From contig CAKUCX010000057.1 of NCBI GenBank assembly GCA_934643865.1, positions 1 to 21,528 on the forward strand: a DNA stretch of 21,528 bases. The letters run 5' to 3'. Under the pieces are notes generated by a model. That model was not told where the DNA came from, did no database searches, and worked only from the letters and a program-made list of their open reading frames with translations. This document shows positions 7,235-14,474 of the stretch, in pieces. A program made the translations under genes and the position numbers. Origin of the DNA: an uncultured Kiritimatiellota bacterium. GTDB taxonomy: Bacteria; Verrucomicrobiota; Kiritimatiellia; RFP12; UBA1067. Position 1 is the first letter of the stretch, and each line of letters begins with the position of its first letter.

Positions 7235-8713
7235 GTGAACGACGTTCTGCGAGAACGGCTCAAGGCCGTTCCGAACCGCCCCGGCTGCTACCTGATGAGG
7301 GACCGCCGGGGCGTCATCGTCTACGTCGGCAAGGCGAAGAACCTGCGCCGGCGCGTCCTCTCCTACTTCCGTCCCGGCGCGAAGCACGCGCCGAAGGTCC
7401 GCTCGATGGTGAACACGGTCGCGGACCTGGAGTTCATGACGGTGCGGAACGACGCCGAGGCGCTGCTCACCGAGGCGAACCTCATCAAGAAGTACAAGCC
7501 GCACTTCAACATCCTCATGCGGGACGACAAGCGCTACCTCGCGCTGCGGGCGGACCCCGACGAGCCGTTCCCCGCCTTCCGCACGTGCCGGATCGTGCGG
7601 GACGACGGCGCCCTCTACGTGGGGCCGTTCCCCTCCGCGCCCGTCGTGCGGGCGGCGAAGGACTTCGTGGAGAAGCGCTTCGGCCTGCGCGGCTGCACGG
7701 CGCTTGCGCCGGACGAGGAGGCGCACCGCCACTGCCACGCCGACGTCGTGCGCTTCTGCTCCGCGCCCTGCGAGGGGCGCATCTCCGTGGCGGACTACCG
7801 GGCGCGCTTCGAGGAGGCCTGCGCGTTTCTGCACGGGGAGCGTCCGGAGATCATCGCCGAACTGGTGGCGGAGATGAAGGCCGCCGCCGCGCGGGAGGAC
7901 TTCACGAAGGCCGCGCGCCTGCGCGACACGATCGGCGCGCTCCGGGAGATGACGAAGAACCACTTCGTGCGCAAGAGCCCCGAGATGCGCCGCGAGGACG
8001 CGCGGCAGGGCCTCGCCGAGCTCGCGGCGGCGCTCGGCCTTGCCGCGCCGCCGCACGTGATCGAGTGCGTGGACATCTCGAACCTCTTCGGCACGCACAA
8101 CGTGGCGTCGCTCGTGGTGGCGGTGGACGGGGTGCCGGACGGACGCTACTACCGCCACTTTCGGATCGAGTCCTTCGAGGGGGCGGACGACCCGCGCGCG
8201 ATGGGCGAGGTCGTGCTGCGCCGCTACGGCCCCGGCTCCACGCTCACCGCGAAGTCCCCGAAGGCCGACCTCTACATCTGCGACGGCGGCGTCACGCAGC
8301 TCAGGGCCGCGCGGGCGCGCTTCGCGGAGATCGGCCTTGCGGACATGCCGACCGTCGGGCTCGCGAAGCAGCAGGAGGTCCTCGTCACGGACGACGCGCG
8401 CGGCGACGTGTTCCTGCCGCGCGACTCGGAGGCGCTGATGGTGATCACGCGCCTCCGCGACGAGGCGCACCGCTTTGCGATCACCTACCACCGCAGCCTG
8501 CGAGAGCGGACGATCCGCGAGTCGGCGCTCGACGAGGTGCCGGGGATCGGCCCGGCGAAGAAGGTTGCGCTGCTGCGGCATTTCCATTCGGTGTACGGCA
8601 TTGCGCGGGCGGACGAGGCGGAGATCGCCGCCGTCGCAGGGGTCGGGGCGGAGATCGCCGGCGCGGTCAAGCGCGCCGCGGAGTCCGCCGCCGGCGAGCG
8701 GAGAAAGGGGTGA
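7235..8713 (+). CDS. uvrC: Excinuclease ABC subunit C, short form
   Basis: 492 aa. Order: GIY-YIG nuclease (about 12-95; PGCYLM, VIVYVGKAKNLRRRV, EANLIKKYKPHFNI), cysteine patch (C154, C167, C175, C179; CSAPCEGRIS), UVR helix pair that binds UvrB (about 215-233; AAAREDFTKAARLRD), RNase H-like nuclease (D280 in ECVDISN, D350 in YICDGGVTQL, H412/H419 in AHRFAITYHR), and two helix-hairpin-helix motifs (LDEVPGIGPAKK, VAGVGAEIAG). UvrC makes both incisions in nucleotide excision repair. It is about 100 aa shorter than the usual 600. The loss lies between the UVR motif and the RNase H core, where most UvrCs carry a segment ending in PxRGxK. All catalytic residues remain. The start is GTG at 7235, 12 nt after tatA. 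Confidence 0.93.
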   Translation: MNDVLRERLKAVPNRPGCYLMRDRRGVIVYVGKAKNLRRRVLSYFRPGAKHAPKVRSMVNTVADLEFMTVRNDAEALLTEANLIKKYKPHFNILMRDDKRYLALRADPDEPFPAFRTCRIVRDDGALYVGPFPSAPVVRAAKDFVEKRFGLRGCTALAPDEEAHRHCHADVVRFCSAPCEGRISVADYRARFEEACAFLHGERPEIIAELVAEMKAAAAREDFTKAARLRDTIGALREMTKNHFVRKSPEMRREDARQGLAELAAALGLAAPPHVIECVDISNLFGTHNVASLVVAVDGVPDGRYYRHFRIESFEGADDPRAMGEVVLRRYGPGSTLTAKSPKADLYICDGGVTQLRAARARFAEIGLADMPTVGLAKQQEVLVTDDARGDVFLPRDSEALMVITRLRDEAHRFAITYHRSLRERTIRESALDEVPGIGPAKKVALLRHFHSVYGIARADEAEIAAVAGVGAEIAGAVKRAAESAAGERRKG

Positions 8714-8718
8714 GGCAC

Positions 8719-10893
8719 ATGGTTCGTTCTCTTGCGGTCTTCTACCTGCACCGGGCGCACCGGCTGGACGCGCGGCGCCTGCCGGTCGTCGAGTACGGGC
8801 TTGCGGACGCCTTCCGCGACTTCTGCCGCGAGACGTTCGACACGGTGGCGCCGCTCGACTACCCGCCGCTGAAGCTCGTGGTCGCCGGCACGGCGGGGGC
8901 GCTCGCGAAGGCGCTCTTCACGAGCGGCGGCCCCCGGGGCGTGCTGACCGAGGCGGGGCGCGCGTGCTGCCTCTTCCTGATCGACGACGAGATGCTGGAG
9001 GCGTCCGTGGACGGCCTCACCCTGCGCAATTGGCTCAAGCTCTTCTTCCCCGCGATTCCGAAGGTCGTCCTCACGCGCCCCGGCCACGCGGAGGTGGCGC
9101 TGCCGGCGCGGCGCTGGACGAAGAAGGCGGCGCAGGTCTTCGAGGCGCCCGCGCGGCACCACGAGCGCCTCGTCCACCTCTTCAAGAGCTTCTGGATGCC
9201 GCGCTTCTCCACGGCGCTGCGGCAGTACGTGAAGGTGAAGGCCGGCACGAACTGGCACACGCCGGGCCACAACGGCGGGCGCGCCTTTGCGGACTCCCCC
9301 TTCCTGCATGGCTTCCACCAGGCGTTCGGCGGCACGCTCTTCCGCACAGACCTCTCGGTGTCGGTGGAGTCGCTGGGGGACCTGTCGAGCCCCGAGGGGC
9401 ACACGCCGCTCTCCGAGGCGCAGAAGCTCACGAGCGAGATCTTCGGCACGGCGCAGAGCCGCTACGTGACGAACGGCACGTCCACCTCGAACAAGGCGAT
9501 GCTCATGACGCTGCTGCGTCCGGGCGAGACGGCGCTCATCGACCGCAACTGCCACAAGAGCGTCCACCACGCGGTTGTCACGTCCGGCGCCGTGCCGCGC
9601 TACCTGCCCGCGCGCTGGAACGCCCGCCTCGGCGTGTGGGGTCCCGTCGCCCTTGAGGACATCCGCCGAGCCCTTGAGGCGGACGCCCCGGCCGCGCGGA
9701 AGCCGCGCCTCCTCGTGCTCACCACCTGCACCTACGAGGGCGTGCTCTACCCCGTCTGGGAGATCGCGCGCCTGTGCGAGCGCGCGGGCGTGCTCTTCTA
9801 CGCGGACGAGGCGTGGGCGGCGTACCTCAACTTCCACCCGTTCTACACGTTCGGGCGCGGCAAGGGGGACGCGGTGCGCTACAATGCGGTGAACGAGACG
9901 TGCGGGGCGCACTTCGCCGTGCAGTCCACGCACAAGACGCTCGCGGCGTTCTCGCAGGCGTCGATGGTCCACGTCTCCACGCGCTTCAAGCAGCTGCTGG
10001 AGGAGGACGCCTCGCCGCCGTTCCGCTGGCTGCGGCGGCGCTTCGCGCTCCACGGGCACGGCAGCTACGAGAAGTTCTCGCACGACCTCCACGAGATCCT
10101 GCGCTACTGGCACTCCACCTCGCCGCACTACCCGTTCCTCGCGGCGCTCGACGTGGCGGGCGTGCAGATGCGCCTGGAGGGGATGAAGCTCATCGACGAA
10201 CGCATCCGCTGGGCGTCCGCGTTCCGCAAGCGCGTGGCGGACGAGTGCGGCAAGCCGGAGGGCGCGTGCTTCGCGGGGCTGGAGGAGATCGCGGGCGCGG
10301 GCGTGGACTGGCGCGCGGCGGGGTACATGAAGGATCCGCTCAAGATCGTCCTCATGCTGCGCTCCGCCAAGGCCTGCGCCGCCTTCCGCAAGGCGCTCCT
10401 CAAGGCCCACATCCAGTGGGAGAAGGCGAGCGCCACGACGATCCTCTTCCTCGTCACGGCGGGGACGGTGGAGGAGCATTTCGAGTACCTCTTCCGCGTT
10501 TGCCGTCAGTACCGGGGTCTCATCGGGCGGCCCGCGCCGCCGAGGGGGGCGAAGGACGACGGGGCGGGGCGGGGCGTGCTGGAGGCCGTCTCGGGCCAGG
10601 CCGTCGCCCTGCCGCACGACGCGGCCCTGTGCGACGGCGAACTCGTGCCGATCGAGGCGAGCGAGGGGCGCATCGCCTCGCAGTTCCTCGTGCCCTACCC
10701 GCCGGGAATCCCCGTGTTCATTCCGGGGCTGCGCATCTCGAAGGCGATGATCCGCCTCGTCCTCGACGTGATCGCCTCCGACGGGCCCGGCGCCGTCCAC
10801 GGCCTCTTCTGCCGGGGTGGCCACGCGCCGTATCTCGTGGAGGTGCTGAACAAGGACGAGGAGGGGCGCGTGCGGCGGCTGGAGGAGACGTAA
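8719..10893 (+). CDS. PLP-dependent Orn/Lys/Arg decarboxylase
   Basis: 724 aa, the size of the large fold-I basic amino acid decarboxylases. Residues 1 to about 150 resemble the N-terminal wing. The catalytic core starts near GTNWHTPGHNGG (HTPGH at 180-184). SRYVTNGTSTSNK, DRNCHKSVHHA, LTTCTYEGVLY and FYADEAWAAY follow. The PLP lysine is K406 in QSTHKTLAAFSQ. The C-terminal domain (about 590 onward; PYPPGIPVFIPG) is also typical. The family converts lysine, ornithine or arginine to cadaverine, putrescine or agmatine in the cytoplasm, for polyamine supply or acid resistance. Specificity cannot be read from the sequence. ATG 8719 has AAAGGGG 8 nt upstream. An alternative GTG at 8710 would overlap the uvrC stop (GTGA), so the two genes are probably translationally linked. 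Confidence 0.9.
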   Translation: MVRSLAVFYLHRAHRLDARRLPVVEYGLADAFRDFCRETFDTVAPLDYPPLKLVVAGTAGALAKALFTSGGPRGVLTEAGRACCLFLIDDEMLEASVDGLTLRNWLKLFFPAIPKVVLTRPGHAEVALPARRWTKKAAQVFEAPARHHERLVHLFKSFWMPRFSTALRQYVKVKAGTNWHTPGHNGGRAFADSPFLHGFHQAFGGTLFRTDLSVSVESLGDLSSPEGHTPLSEAQKLTSEIFGTAQSRYVTNGTSTSNKAMLMTLLRPGETALIDRNCHKSVHHAVVTSGAVPRYLPARWNARLGVWGPVALEDIRRALEADAPAARKPRLLVLTTCTYEGVLYPVWEIARLCERAGVLFYADEAWAAYLNFHPFYTFGRGKGDAVRYNAVNETCGAHFAVQSTHKTLAAFSQASMVHVSTRFKQLLEEDASPPFRWLRRRFALHGHGSYEKFSHDLHEILRYWHSTSPHYPFLAALDVAGVQMRLEGMKLIDERIRWASAFRKRVADECGKPEGACFAGLEEIAGAGVDWRAAGYMKDPLKIVLMLRSAKACAAFRKALLKAHIQWEKASATTILFLVTAGTVEEHFEYLFRVCRQYRGLIGRPAPPRGAKDDGAGRGVLEAVSGQAVALPHDAALCDGELVPIEASEGRIASQFLVPYPPGIPVFIPGLRISKAMIRLVLDVIASDGPGAVHGLFCRGGHAPYLVEVLNKDEEGRVRRLEET

Positions 10894-10898
10894 GTGTT

Positions 10899-11054
10899 AA
10901 GTGCCGCCCAGCCTTCCCGATCAATTTCAATTCCGAATGCCGCAACGAGATGCTGACCGAAGCGACAGACGACCCTGCCGCCGACATTGTTTTGGGCGGG
11001 CCGCCCTGTCCGCCGTTCAGCCGTCGCGGCATTCGCGAAATGGAGGAGCCGGAA
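10899..11054 (+). pseudogene. Fragment of a DNA (cytosine-5) methyltransferase
   Basis: About 52 codons in one frame end in DIVLGGPPCPPFSRRG. This is motif IV of C5 DNA methyltransferases (the catalytic PC loop followed by FSxxG), preceded by a short INFNSE-to-DDPAADIV stretch like the segment between motifs II-III and IV. Nothing before or after belongs to such an enzyme. The next gene starts at 11056 in another frame and uses a GGAG inside this scrap as its ribosome-binding site. It is probably the remains of a restriction-modification gene lost by deletion. Confidence 0.65.
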
Positions 11055-11055
11055 A

Positions 11056-11586
11056 ATGGTCTATGTCCAGAAATACGCCTCGCCGCTGGGCGGCATCCTG
11101 CTGGCGGCGGACGAGATCGGGCTGACGGGCCTGTGGTTCGAAGGCGGGAGGCATTTCGCCGAGCGTCTCCCCGCGACGCGCGAGGAGAGGGGAAATCCGT
11201 CTCTTGCCGCCGCCGCGCGCTGGCTGGATGTCTACTTCGCCGGGAAGGCACCCGCCTTCACGCCGCCGCTGCATCCCGTCGGCTCGGCGTTCCGCATGGC
11301 GGTCTGGAAGCTCCTTCTGGCGATTCCCTACGGGCAAACCGTCTCCTACGGCGAGATTGCCAGGCGTCTGGCGGCGCGAAGCGGGCGTGCGAAGACGTCC
11401 GCCCGGGCCGTCGGCGGCGCCGTGGGGCGCAACGGGATCTCCCTCGTCATTCCATGCCATCGGGTCGTGGGGGCGAACGGCAGCCTGACCGGGTATGCCG
11501 GCGGCATTGAAAGGAAAGCCGCCCTGCTGAAGCTGGAGCGCGTCGGCATGAACCTCTCCGCGCAGAAGGGTTGTACGTGGCTTTGA
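11056..11586 (+). CDS. ogt: Methylated-DNA--[protein]-cysteine S-methyltransferase
   Basis: 176 aa. The N-terminal domain is of the Ogt type (SPLGGILLAADEIGLTGLWF). The C-terminal domain has AFRMAVWKLLLAIPYGQTVSYGEIA, then a DNA-binding region RAVGGAVGRN and the active-site IPCHRVVGANGSLTGYAGG with acceptor C134. The protein moves the alkyl group from O6-alkylguanine or O4-alkylthymine to C134 in a suicide reaction. ATG 11056 is preceded by GGAG at about 11043. The usual arginine finger position falls in the RAVGGA helix. It follows the decarboxylase after the methyltransferase scrap, with no promoter of its own found. It may be read from the upstream unit. Confidence 0.93.
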   Translation: MVYVQKYASPLGGILLAADEIGLTGLWFEGGRHFAERLPATREERGNPSLAAAARWLDVYFAGKAPAFTPPLHPVGSAFRMAVWKLLLAIPYGQTVSYGEIARRLAARSGRAKTSARAVGGAVGRNGISLVIPCHRVVGANGSLTGYAGGIERKAALLKLERVGMNLSAQKGCTWL

Positions 11587-11781
11587 GCGCGGGCGTGCCG
11601 AATTTACGGCAGACCTCTGTTCGCCGTGAGCTCGATCCGATAGCCGAAGACCGCCGACCGGTCGACGGCCGCGGCGGACAGGCTCGAAGATTGCAATCGC
11701 CGCCAATGAATCCGACACAGCCCGGCGGGGAGGCGGCACCGAGCGGAAAGCGACGCGGCGGGATATCTCGCAAGGCGGCTT
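11587..11781. other. Intergenic stretch between ogt and the ferredoxin gene
   Basis: No coding frame here carries a recognised motif, and no RNA gene was recognised. Composition begins to shift towards lower GC compared with the upstream genes. Confidence 0.4.
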
Positions 11782-11790
11782 TGGTATACT
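11782..11790 (+). promoter_or_regulatory. Extended -10 promoter of the two-cluster ferredoxin gene
   Basis: TGGTATACT, the same extended -10 as in front of the DUF362 and Gfo/Idh genes. It is 34 nt from the ATG at 11825, with a strong AGGAGG (11811-11816) between. Confidence 0.55.
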
Positions 11791-11824
11791 ATGCGCCGTC
11801 AACACGGAACAGGAGGCAAGAGCC

Positions 11825-12592
11825 ATGAAAAGAAAGATCGTCGAGATCGACGCGGCGAAGTGCAACGGGTGCGGGCTGTGCGCGAACGCCTGCCACGAGG
11901 GCGCAATCGCCATCGTGGACGGCAAGGCGCGGCTCGTCAAGGACGACTACTGCGACGGCATGGGCGACTGCCTCCCGGAATGCCCGACGGGCGCGATAAG
12001 GATTGTCGAGCGCGAGGCGGCGGCATATGACGAGGAGGCCGTTCGGGAGCGGAAGACGGCGAAGATGCAGTCAGAGATGACGTCCGGCGGAATGGCGCTC
12101 GCGGGCAGGCCGCCGCCGCCCGGCGGATGCCCCGGCAAGGCGATGCGCCAGTTCAACCGTGCCACATCGTCATCGGGAGGGCGGCTGTCCCCAGCCGCCG
12201 AGACGGCGCGTGAGGATACGCGCCCTCCCAGCCAGCTCGCCCAGTGGCCGTGCCAGATACGGCTCGTCCCGGCGACCGCGCCGTTCTTCAAGGGCGCGAA
12301 GCTGCTCGTCGCCGCCGACTGCACGGCCTACGCATACGCCGCGTTCCACCGCGACTTCATGCGCGGCAAGGTGACAATTGTCGGATGCCCCAAGCTCGAT
12401 CCTGTGGACTATTCGGAGAAGCTGACGGAGATCATCCGCGAGAACGACATCACGTCCGTGACCATCGTCCGCATGGAGGTCCCGTGCTGCGGAGGCCTTG
12501 AACTGGCCGCGAAAAAGGCGTTGCAGGCTTCTGGCAAATTCATTCCGTGGCAGGTCGTGACGATCTCGCTCGACGGGCGGATCATCGATTAG
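11825..12592 (+). CDS. Two-cluster ferredoxin-type iron-sulfur protein
   Basis: 255 aa. The first cluster motif is C13/16/19/23 (CNGCGLCANAC). The second is C43/C49/C53 in YCDGMGDCLPECPTGAI, whose first spacing is x5 rather than x2, followed by the conserved EREAAAYDEEAV. The C-terminal domain (about 150-255) has a Rossmann-like look (KLLVAADCTAYAYAAF, VTIVGCPKLD, TSVTIVRMEVPCCGGL) with a CC pair at about 220. Similar proteins are, to my knowledge, common beside hcp in anaerobes, and a redox or electron-delivery role is likely. The start is ATG 11825 with AGGAGG 8 nt upstream. The linker at about residues 117-135 is encoded by a double-hairpin repeat inserted in frame. The last codons (GRIID) lie in sequence shared with the region ahead of the bicupin gene at 15692. 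Confidence 0.85.
   Translation: MKRKIVEIDAAKCNGCGLCANACHEGAIAIVDGKARLVKDDYCDGMGDCLPECPTGAIRIVEREAAAYDEEAVRERKTAKMQSEMTSGGMALAGRPPPPGGCPGKAMRQFNRATSSSGGRLSPAAETAREDTRPPSQLAQWPCQIRLVPATAPFFKGAKLLVAADCTAYAYAAFHRDFMRGKVTIVGCPKLDPVDYSEKLTEIIRENDITSVTIVRMEVPCCGGLELAAKKALQASGKFIPWQVVTISLDGRIID
12175..12229. repeat. REP-like double-hairpin repeat inside the ferredoxin gene
   Basis: The outer arms GGGAGGG (12175-12181) and CCCTCCC (12223-12229) enclose two hairpins: GGCGGCT (12180-12186) with AGCCGCC (12193-12199), and GGCGCGT (12205-12211) with ACGCGCC (12218-12224), each with a 6-nt loop. The 55-bp unit folds as a compact three-way structure and reads through in frame as a Gly/Arg/Ser/Pro-rich linker. 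It looks like a REP or small MITE-type element in a tolerant linker. Confidence 0.75.
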
Positions 12593-12610
12593 TTCGTGAA
12601 TCCATCCGCC

Positions 12611-12675
12611 ATGAAGGAACGCAAAGGAGAGGTTTCTCGATAGCGGCGGAGAATGCGCCGGTCGACGACTGCCCG
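12611..12675 (+). pseudogene. Frameshifted 5' fragment of the bicupin gene
   Basis: From about 12577 to 12675 the sequence aligns with 15661-15760, which is the region around the start of the bicupin gene at 15692. The ATG (12611) and the following MKERKGE are still recognisable. A 1-nt deletion relative to the intact gene brings TAG in frame after ten codons, and the ribosome-binding site is changed. Homology ends at about 12675. It is a relic of a duplication or a split locus. Confidence 0.8.
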
Positions 12676-12699
12676 GCATGGCGAAGGAGGATCGTTTTA

Positions 12700-12725
12700 T
12701 CCGCCGTCGCCAAGGCTTTGGCGGA
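12700..12725. repeat. Inverted repeat between convergent genes
   Basis: TCCGCC (12700-12705) and GGCGGA (12720-12725) enclose GCCAA...TTGGC (12709-12722). It may be a short dispersed palindrome or act as a bidirectional end-of-transcript structure between the cupin relic and the PIN gene. There is no T tract. Confidence 0.4.
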
Positions 12726-12777
12726 CTCGTCTGTCTATGGGTTTGCCCCTTTCAGTTTACGATTTGAGATCGGTTTG

Positions 12778-13206
12778 TCATGACGCTGGCGAAACAGGAT
12801 TGAAGATCGTCAGGTTGGGATAAAGGGTCTTGAAGTCTGCCTCGTTGCGGGTGATGAGGCCGCCTTCCTGCATGGCGTAGGCGCCGATGAGAACGTCCGC
12901 AATTGGCCGCTTTGCAACCTTTCCAAATCGTTTGCGTAACACATGTTCATACCATGCCTTGTGTGCAGCAAGAACCGCCTCCTTGTTTCCCGCGAAATCG
13001 CACTCTATCCCCAAGCCGGAAAGAACCATGTCTTGCCTCGCGACATCTCCAAGAAACGACGGTGCCAGTTCTACATATGTTATAGGCGCTACGACAAGGC
13101 CTTCGGCCCGCTTCATGTCGATGGCATCGGCGGATTTCGCCGAGAACACGCCGTCACCGCTAAGCACGTCGATAATCACGCATGTGTCAACAACCCACTT
13201 GCTCAT
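12778..13206 (-). CDS. PIN-domain toxin (VapC-like ribonuclease)
   Basis: 142 aa. It has the PIN fold acidic set: D7 (WVVDTCVIIDVL), E46 (TYVELAP), D104 (RPIADVLIGAYA) and D124 (NEADF), with LITRNEADF typical of the last core strand. PIN toxins are Mg-dependent RNases held inactive by a partner antitoxin. Start: ATG at 13206, with GAGGGGGAAG just upstream. It overlaps the upstream gene by 4 nt (ATGA), the classic arrangement of a toxin translated together with its antitoxin. Composition is less GC-rich than the 5-11 kb genes, which suggests horizontal arrival. Confidence 0.85.
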   Translation of the reverse strand: MSKWVVDTCVIIDVLSGDGVFSAKSADAIDMKRAEGLVVAPITYVELAPSFLGDVARQDMVLSGLGIECDFAGNKEAVLAAHKAWYEHVLRKRFGKVAKRPIADVLIGAYAMQEGGLITRNEADFKTLYPNLTIFNPVSPAS

Positions 13207-13493
13207 TCTTCCCCCTCGCGGAGTTCTTTCATGATTTCGGCGGTGGTGGTGCGGCCATTGTAATTTCCACGGCAGTAGCCGATATAGTCATGCGCAGACT
13301 TCATTTGACGCGGTCTCTTTGCAGAAGGACCATTGCCAACTTTGACGAGAATGACTCGATAGATGCCGCTATCCGGTACGGAAAGCTGAAAATGTCCGCC
13401 GTCAACCGATACGCTTTCGTACCAGACACCGTCTGCAGAACCGACATCAACGATGGTCTGCATCCAATCTTTCTTCTCCATCGGTCTCGGCAT
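13203..13493 (-). CDS. Antitoxin partner of the PIN toxin
   Basis: 96 aa. The C-terminal RTTTAEIMKELREGEE resembles the toxin-binding tail of small antitoxins paired with PIN proteins. The middle part carries MKSAHDYIGYCRG. The N-terminal half (VDVGSADGVWYESVSVDGGHFQLSV) is not a DNA-binding fold I can assign with confidence, so autoregulation is assumed from the gene arrangement only. ATG 13493 was chosen over the longer open frame (to 13781) because AAAGGAG lies 7 nt upstream and an extended -10 box lies close behind. The stop overlaps the toxin start by ATGA. Confidence 0.75.
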   Translation of the reverse strand: MPRPMEKKDWMQTIVDVGSADGVWYESVSVDGGHFQLSVPDSGIYRVILVKVGNGPSAKRPRQMKSAHDYIGYCRGNYNGRTTTAEIMKELREGEE

Positions 13494-13514
13494 ACCTGTT
13501 CTCCTTTGGTGGTT

Positions 13515-13523
13515 ATTGTACCA
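13515..13523 (-). promoter_or_regulatory. Extended -10 promoter of the antitoxin-toxin operon
   Basis: The - strand reads TGGTACAAT from 13523 to 13515. The transcript would begin near 13508, just before the AAAGGAG ribosome-binding site of the antitoxin. Confidence 0.5.
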
Positions 13524-13630
13524 AATTTCGTTCTTCTCTGGTCGGCAAACGCCAAAGTCAATACTGGCGAGACAAGATGATGCGGGAGGGACGCGCTTCG
13601 CCGCGTCCGAGTTTTGCAGCAATCTCAGTA

Positions 13631-13639
13631 TGATATAAT
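13631..13639 (+). promoter_or_regulatory. Extended -10 promoter of mpg, near-leaderless
   Basis: TGATATAAT has a perfect TATAAT at 13634-13639. The ATG at 13651 follows after 11 nt, so the leader would be about 3-5 nt. The interval (ATCCGCCACCT) holds no Shine-Dalgarno sequence. Confidence 0.55.
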
Positions 13640-13650
13640 ATCCGCCACCT

Positions 13651-14190
13651 ATGAACCCGCTTCCCGTTCCCAGGCGCCTGACGGACTTCTCGGCCGATGC
13701 GGTCGCGTTGGCACCGCGCCTGCTCGGGAAGTTCCTCTGCCGCCGCCTGGCGGACGGGACGGTTCTGCGGCGGCGCATCACGGAGACGGAGGCCTACTTC
13801 GGCGAGGAGGACACGGCCTGCCATGCGCACAAGGGACGGACGCCCCGGACGGACGTCCTGTACGCGGCGGGCGGCTGCGCCTACGTCTACCTGTGCTACG
13901 GCATGCACGAGCTGTTCAACGTGGTGACGGGCCCCGAGGGCCATCCCGAAGCCGTGCTCATTCGCGGCGTGGAGGGCGCGAAAGGCCCCGGCCGGCTGAC
14001 GAAGCTCCTGCACATCACGCGCGCGCTCAACCGCGAGCGGCTGGCGACCTCCGCGCGTCTCTGGCTGGAGGACGACGGCTTTGCGCCGAAGTACGTGCGC
14101 ACGCCGCGCATCGGCATCGCCTACGCCTCGGCGCGAGACCGCCTCCGCAAATGGCGCTTCGTCTCCAAGGACGCGGATGAAGCCCCTTAG
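13651..14190 (+). CDS. mpg: DNA-3-methyladenine glycosylase, AAG/MPG type
   Basis: 179 aa, a little short for the family. ARLLG-like APRLLGKFLCRR, then ITETEAYFGEEDTACHAHKGRTPRTDVLY. E47 matches the catalytic Glu125 of human AAG, with Y49 and H58 matching Tyr127 and His136, which stack on the flipped base. YVYLCYGMHELFNVV is the conserved base-pocket strand with its Asn. GPGRLTKLLHI and RIGIAYA complete the fold. The enzyme removes 3-methyladenine and other alkylated or deaminated purines at the start of base excision repair. Start: ATG 13651, set by homology (LPVPRRL...FSADAVALA) and by the -10 box. It stands alone between the antitoxin and Rpn genes. Confidence 0.93.
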   Translation: MNPLPVPRRLTDFSADAVALAPRLLGKFLCRRLADGTVLRRRITETEAYFGEEDTACHAHKGRTPRTDVLYAAGGCAYVYLCYGMHELFNVVTGPEGHPEAVLIRGVEGAKGPGRLTKLLHITRALNRERLATSARLWLEDDGFAPKYVRTPRIGIAYASARDRLRKWRFVSKDADEAP

Positions 14191-14246
14191 TCGCCGAAGA
14201 TGAAAGAGGGCTCACACGATTGCATCTTGCGGGGCAGCAGTCCCCA

Positions 14247-14275
14247 TTGACTTTCTGGGGCAGGGGTGCTACACT
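14247..14275 (+). promoter_or_regulatory. Promoter upstream of the small ORF and Rpn gene
   Basis: TTGACT (14247-14252), a 17-bp spacer, and TACACT (14270-14275) with a TGC extension. This is one of the best promoters in the window. The predicted start near 14282 leaves about 48 nt before the small ORF and about 190 nt before the Rpn ATG. Confidence 0.65.
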
Positions 14276-14329
14276 TTTTTCGTCTTTTGCTGAGGTGTAT
14301 TGTGCCCTGAAACGGAGAAGAGAGGCGAA

Positions 14330-14473
14330 ATGACGATGAAGAGCGTGGCAAATCGCATCAAATGCGACGACGCAAAGGCAACATCCGCAGCCTTTGTGCG
14401 AATGCTTTCCTGTCGTCCGTGTCCGAGCGGCAGCAGCCTCTGCCCGCCGCATGAAAGAAGGGGCGGGTTTTGA
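14330..14473 (+). CDS. 47-aa small ORF, possible leader peptide for the Rpn gene
   Basis: ATG at 14330 follows GAGAGGCGAA, a plausible ribosome-binding site. The frame runs 47 codons to TGA at 14471-14473, one nucleotide before the Rpn ATG at 14475. The C-terminal third is rich in Cys, Pro, Arg and Ser (LSCRPCPSGSSLCPPHERR). No family is recognised. Termination next to the Rpn start suggests translational coupling or leader control. It could also be a chance frame in the Rpn leader. Confidence 0.35.
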   Translation: MTMKSVANRIKCDDAKATSAAFVRMLSCRPCPSGSSLCPPHERRGGF

Positions 14474-14474
14474 C

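Noticed and set aside
5186..8587. 1133-aa open frame on the - strand across Gfo/Idh, tatA and uvrC
   Set aside because: It is a shadow of three well-supported + strand genes in GC-rich DNA. Its composition (Arg, His, Val, Ala, Asp runs) is typical of antisense frames and it has no motifs.
6937..8718. Upstream extension of the decarboxylase frame through tatA and uvrC
   Set aside because: The translation before the start at 8719 is an out-of-frame reading of uvrC. The enzyme's family similarity begins at 8719.
8485..10824. 779-aa open frame on the - strand opposite the decarboxylase
   Set aside because: It is antisense to a full-length PLP enzyme with an intact active site; no domain or ribosome-binding site is seen.
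13182..13580. 132-aa + strand frame opposite the toxin-antitoxin genes
   Set aside because: It is antisense to the ATGA-coupled pair and has no motif.
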